Below, one piece after another: positions 50,791-50,915 of a stretch of DNA of 50,915 nucleotides (the first letter of the stretch is position 1; every line of letters begins with the position of its first letter). Source of the stretch: Thermodesulfobacteriota bacterium (GTDB taxonomy: Bacteria; Desulfobacterota; DSM-4660; Desulfatiglandales; Desulfatiglandaceae); assembly GCA_028278625.1 (NCBI GenBank), contig JANQDY010000010.1:1-50915 (forward strand). Direction: 5' to 3'. Under the pieces are notes generated by a model. It did not search any database, had not been told where the DNA came from, and saw nothing but the letters and a program-made list of their open reading frames with translations. Both the position numbers and the translations under genes were made by a program.

Positions 50791-50915
50791 GGCCGGGTGA
50801 TCCGGGGGGACAGCGGGGGCGGAACGGGAGGGTTGCCGCCGTTTTAGTCATTTTGGCCCAGAGGCTAATCTTTTTGAAGACTTGGAGAATCTCTTTTACA
50901 CTTATGGCAAGACCG

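Noticed and set aside
1..50915. CRISPR arrays, tRNA or rRNA genes, transposases, riboswitches
   Set aside because: I looked through the intergenic regions and saw no repeat-spacer pattern, no cloverleaf with a T-arm motif and no transposase motif; small riboswitches could be missed by eye.

Overview
The window reads as a chromosomal segment of a Gram-negative, anaerobic Desulfobacterota (former Deltaproteobacteria) genome, probably a Desulfobacterales-type sulfate reducer. The basis is inference from gene content and order: a def-fmt-DUF116-rsmB-rpe operon, a yicC-remA-gmk cluster, DUF3786, DUF4416 and DUF3467 proteins, NtrC-type two-component pairs, System II cytochrome c maturation, and response regulators carrying the REC/PAS/LuxR arrangement common in that group. 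No 16S rRNA or tRNA gene is visible, so the genus cannot be fixed.

Layout. (1) 1-9.7 kb is an uptake and sensing module. A Cache-domain histidine kinase and an NtrC-type regulator overlap by 4 bases. They lie upstream of a -24/-12 (sigma-54) promoter with two matching 19-bp palindromes, which leads into livG-F-H-M-K and a zinc alcohol dehydrogenase cut by the window edge. A family 3 solute-binding lipoprotein is divergent from the kinase and ends in a strong bidirectional terminator. (2) 9.7-12.6 kb (minus) holds argC, a YchF-like GTPase and an Smr protein. (3) 12.6-17.2 kb (plus) is a five-gene run: DUF3786, purE, a TsaC-like gene, nadA and a PLP decarboxylase. (4) 17.2-20.1 kb is gene-poor: two related small membrane proteins of the superinfection-immunity type flank a decayed FG-GAP/Fn3/dockerin gene and an orphan REC-LuxR regulator. 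(5) 20.1-27.9 kb (minus) is a ten-gene housekeeping operon, def to gmk. (6) 28-31.4 kb (plus) has an HD phosphohydrolase, an EI24 membrane protein, a CbpA-like J protein and a PP-loop tRNA-thiolation-like protein. (7) 31.5-35.2 kb (minus) is prepilin peptidase followed by a kinase/NtrC-regulator pair. (8) 35.2-39.5 kb has a YciO-like gene and cmk-rpsA-sppA. (9) 39.7-42.9 kb (plus) has an HU/IHF gene, a large-type SRP RNA, pgeF and pyrG. (10) 42.9-45.5 kb (minus) has serS and a transpeptidase. (11) 45.6-50.9 kb has resB-ccsA, a REC-PAS-LuxR regulator, DUF3467 and an SpmA/SpmB fusion with a broken 5' end.

The least ordinary items are the regulatory cassette of region 1, whose candidate activator sites, promoter and cognate kinase/regulator pair are all present. 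Next is the SRP RNA, whose 5' Alu-like domain and 12-bp terminal helix make it about 277 nt, with its own consensus -10 box over the HU stop codon. The third is the accessory islet of region 4. I found no CRISPR array, phage, transposase or recognisable defence operon.
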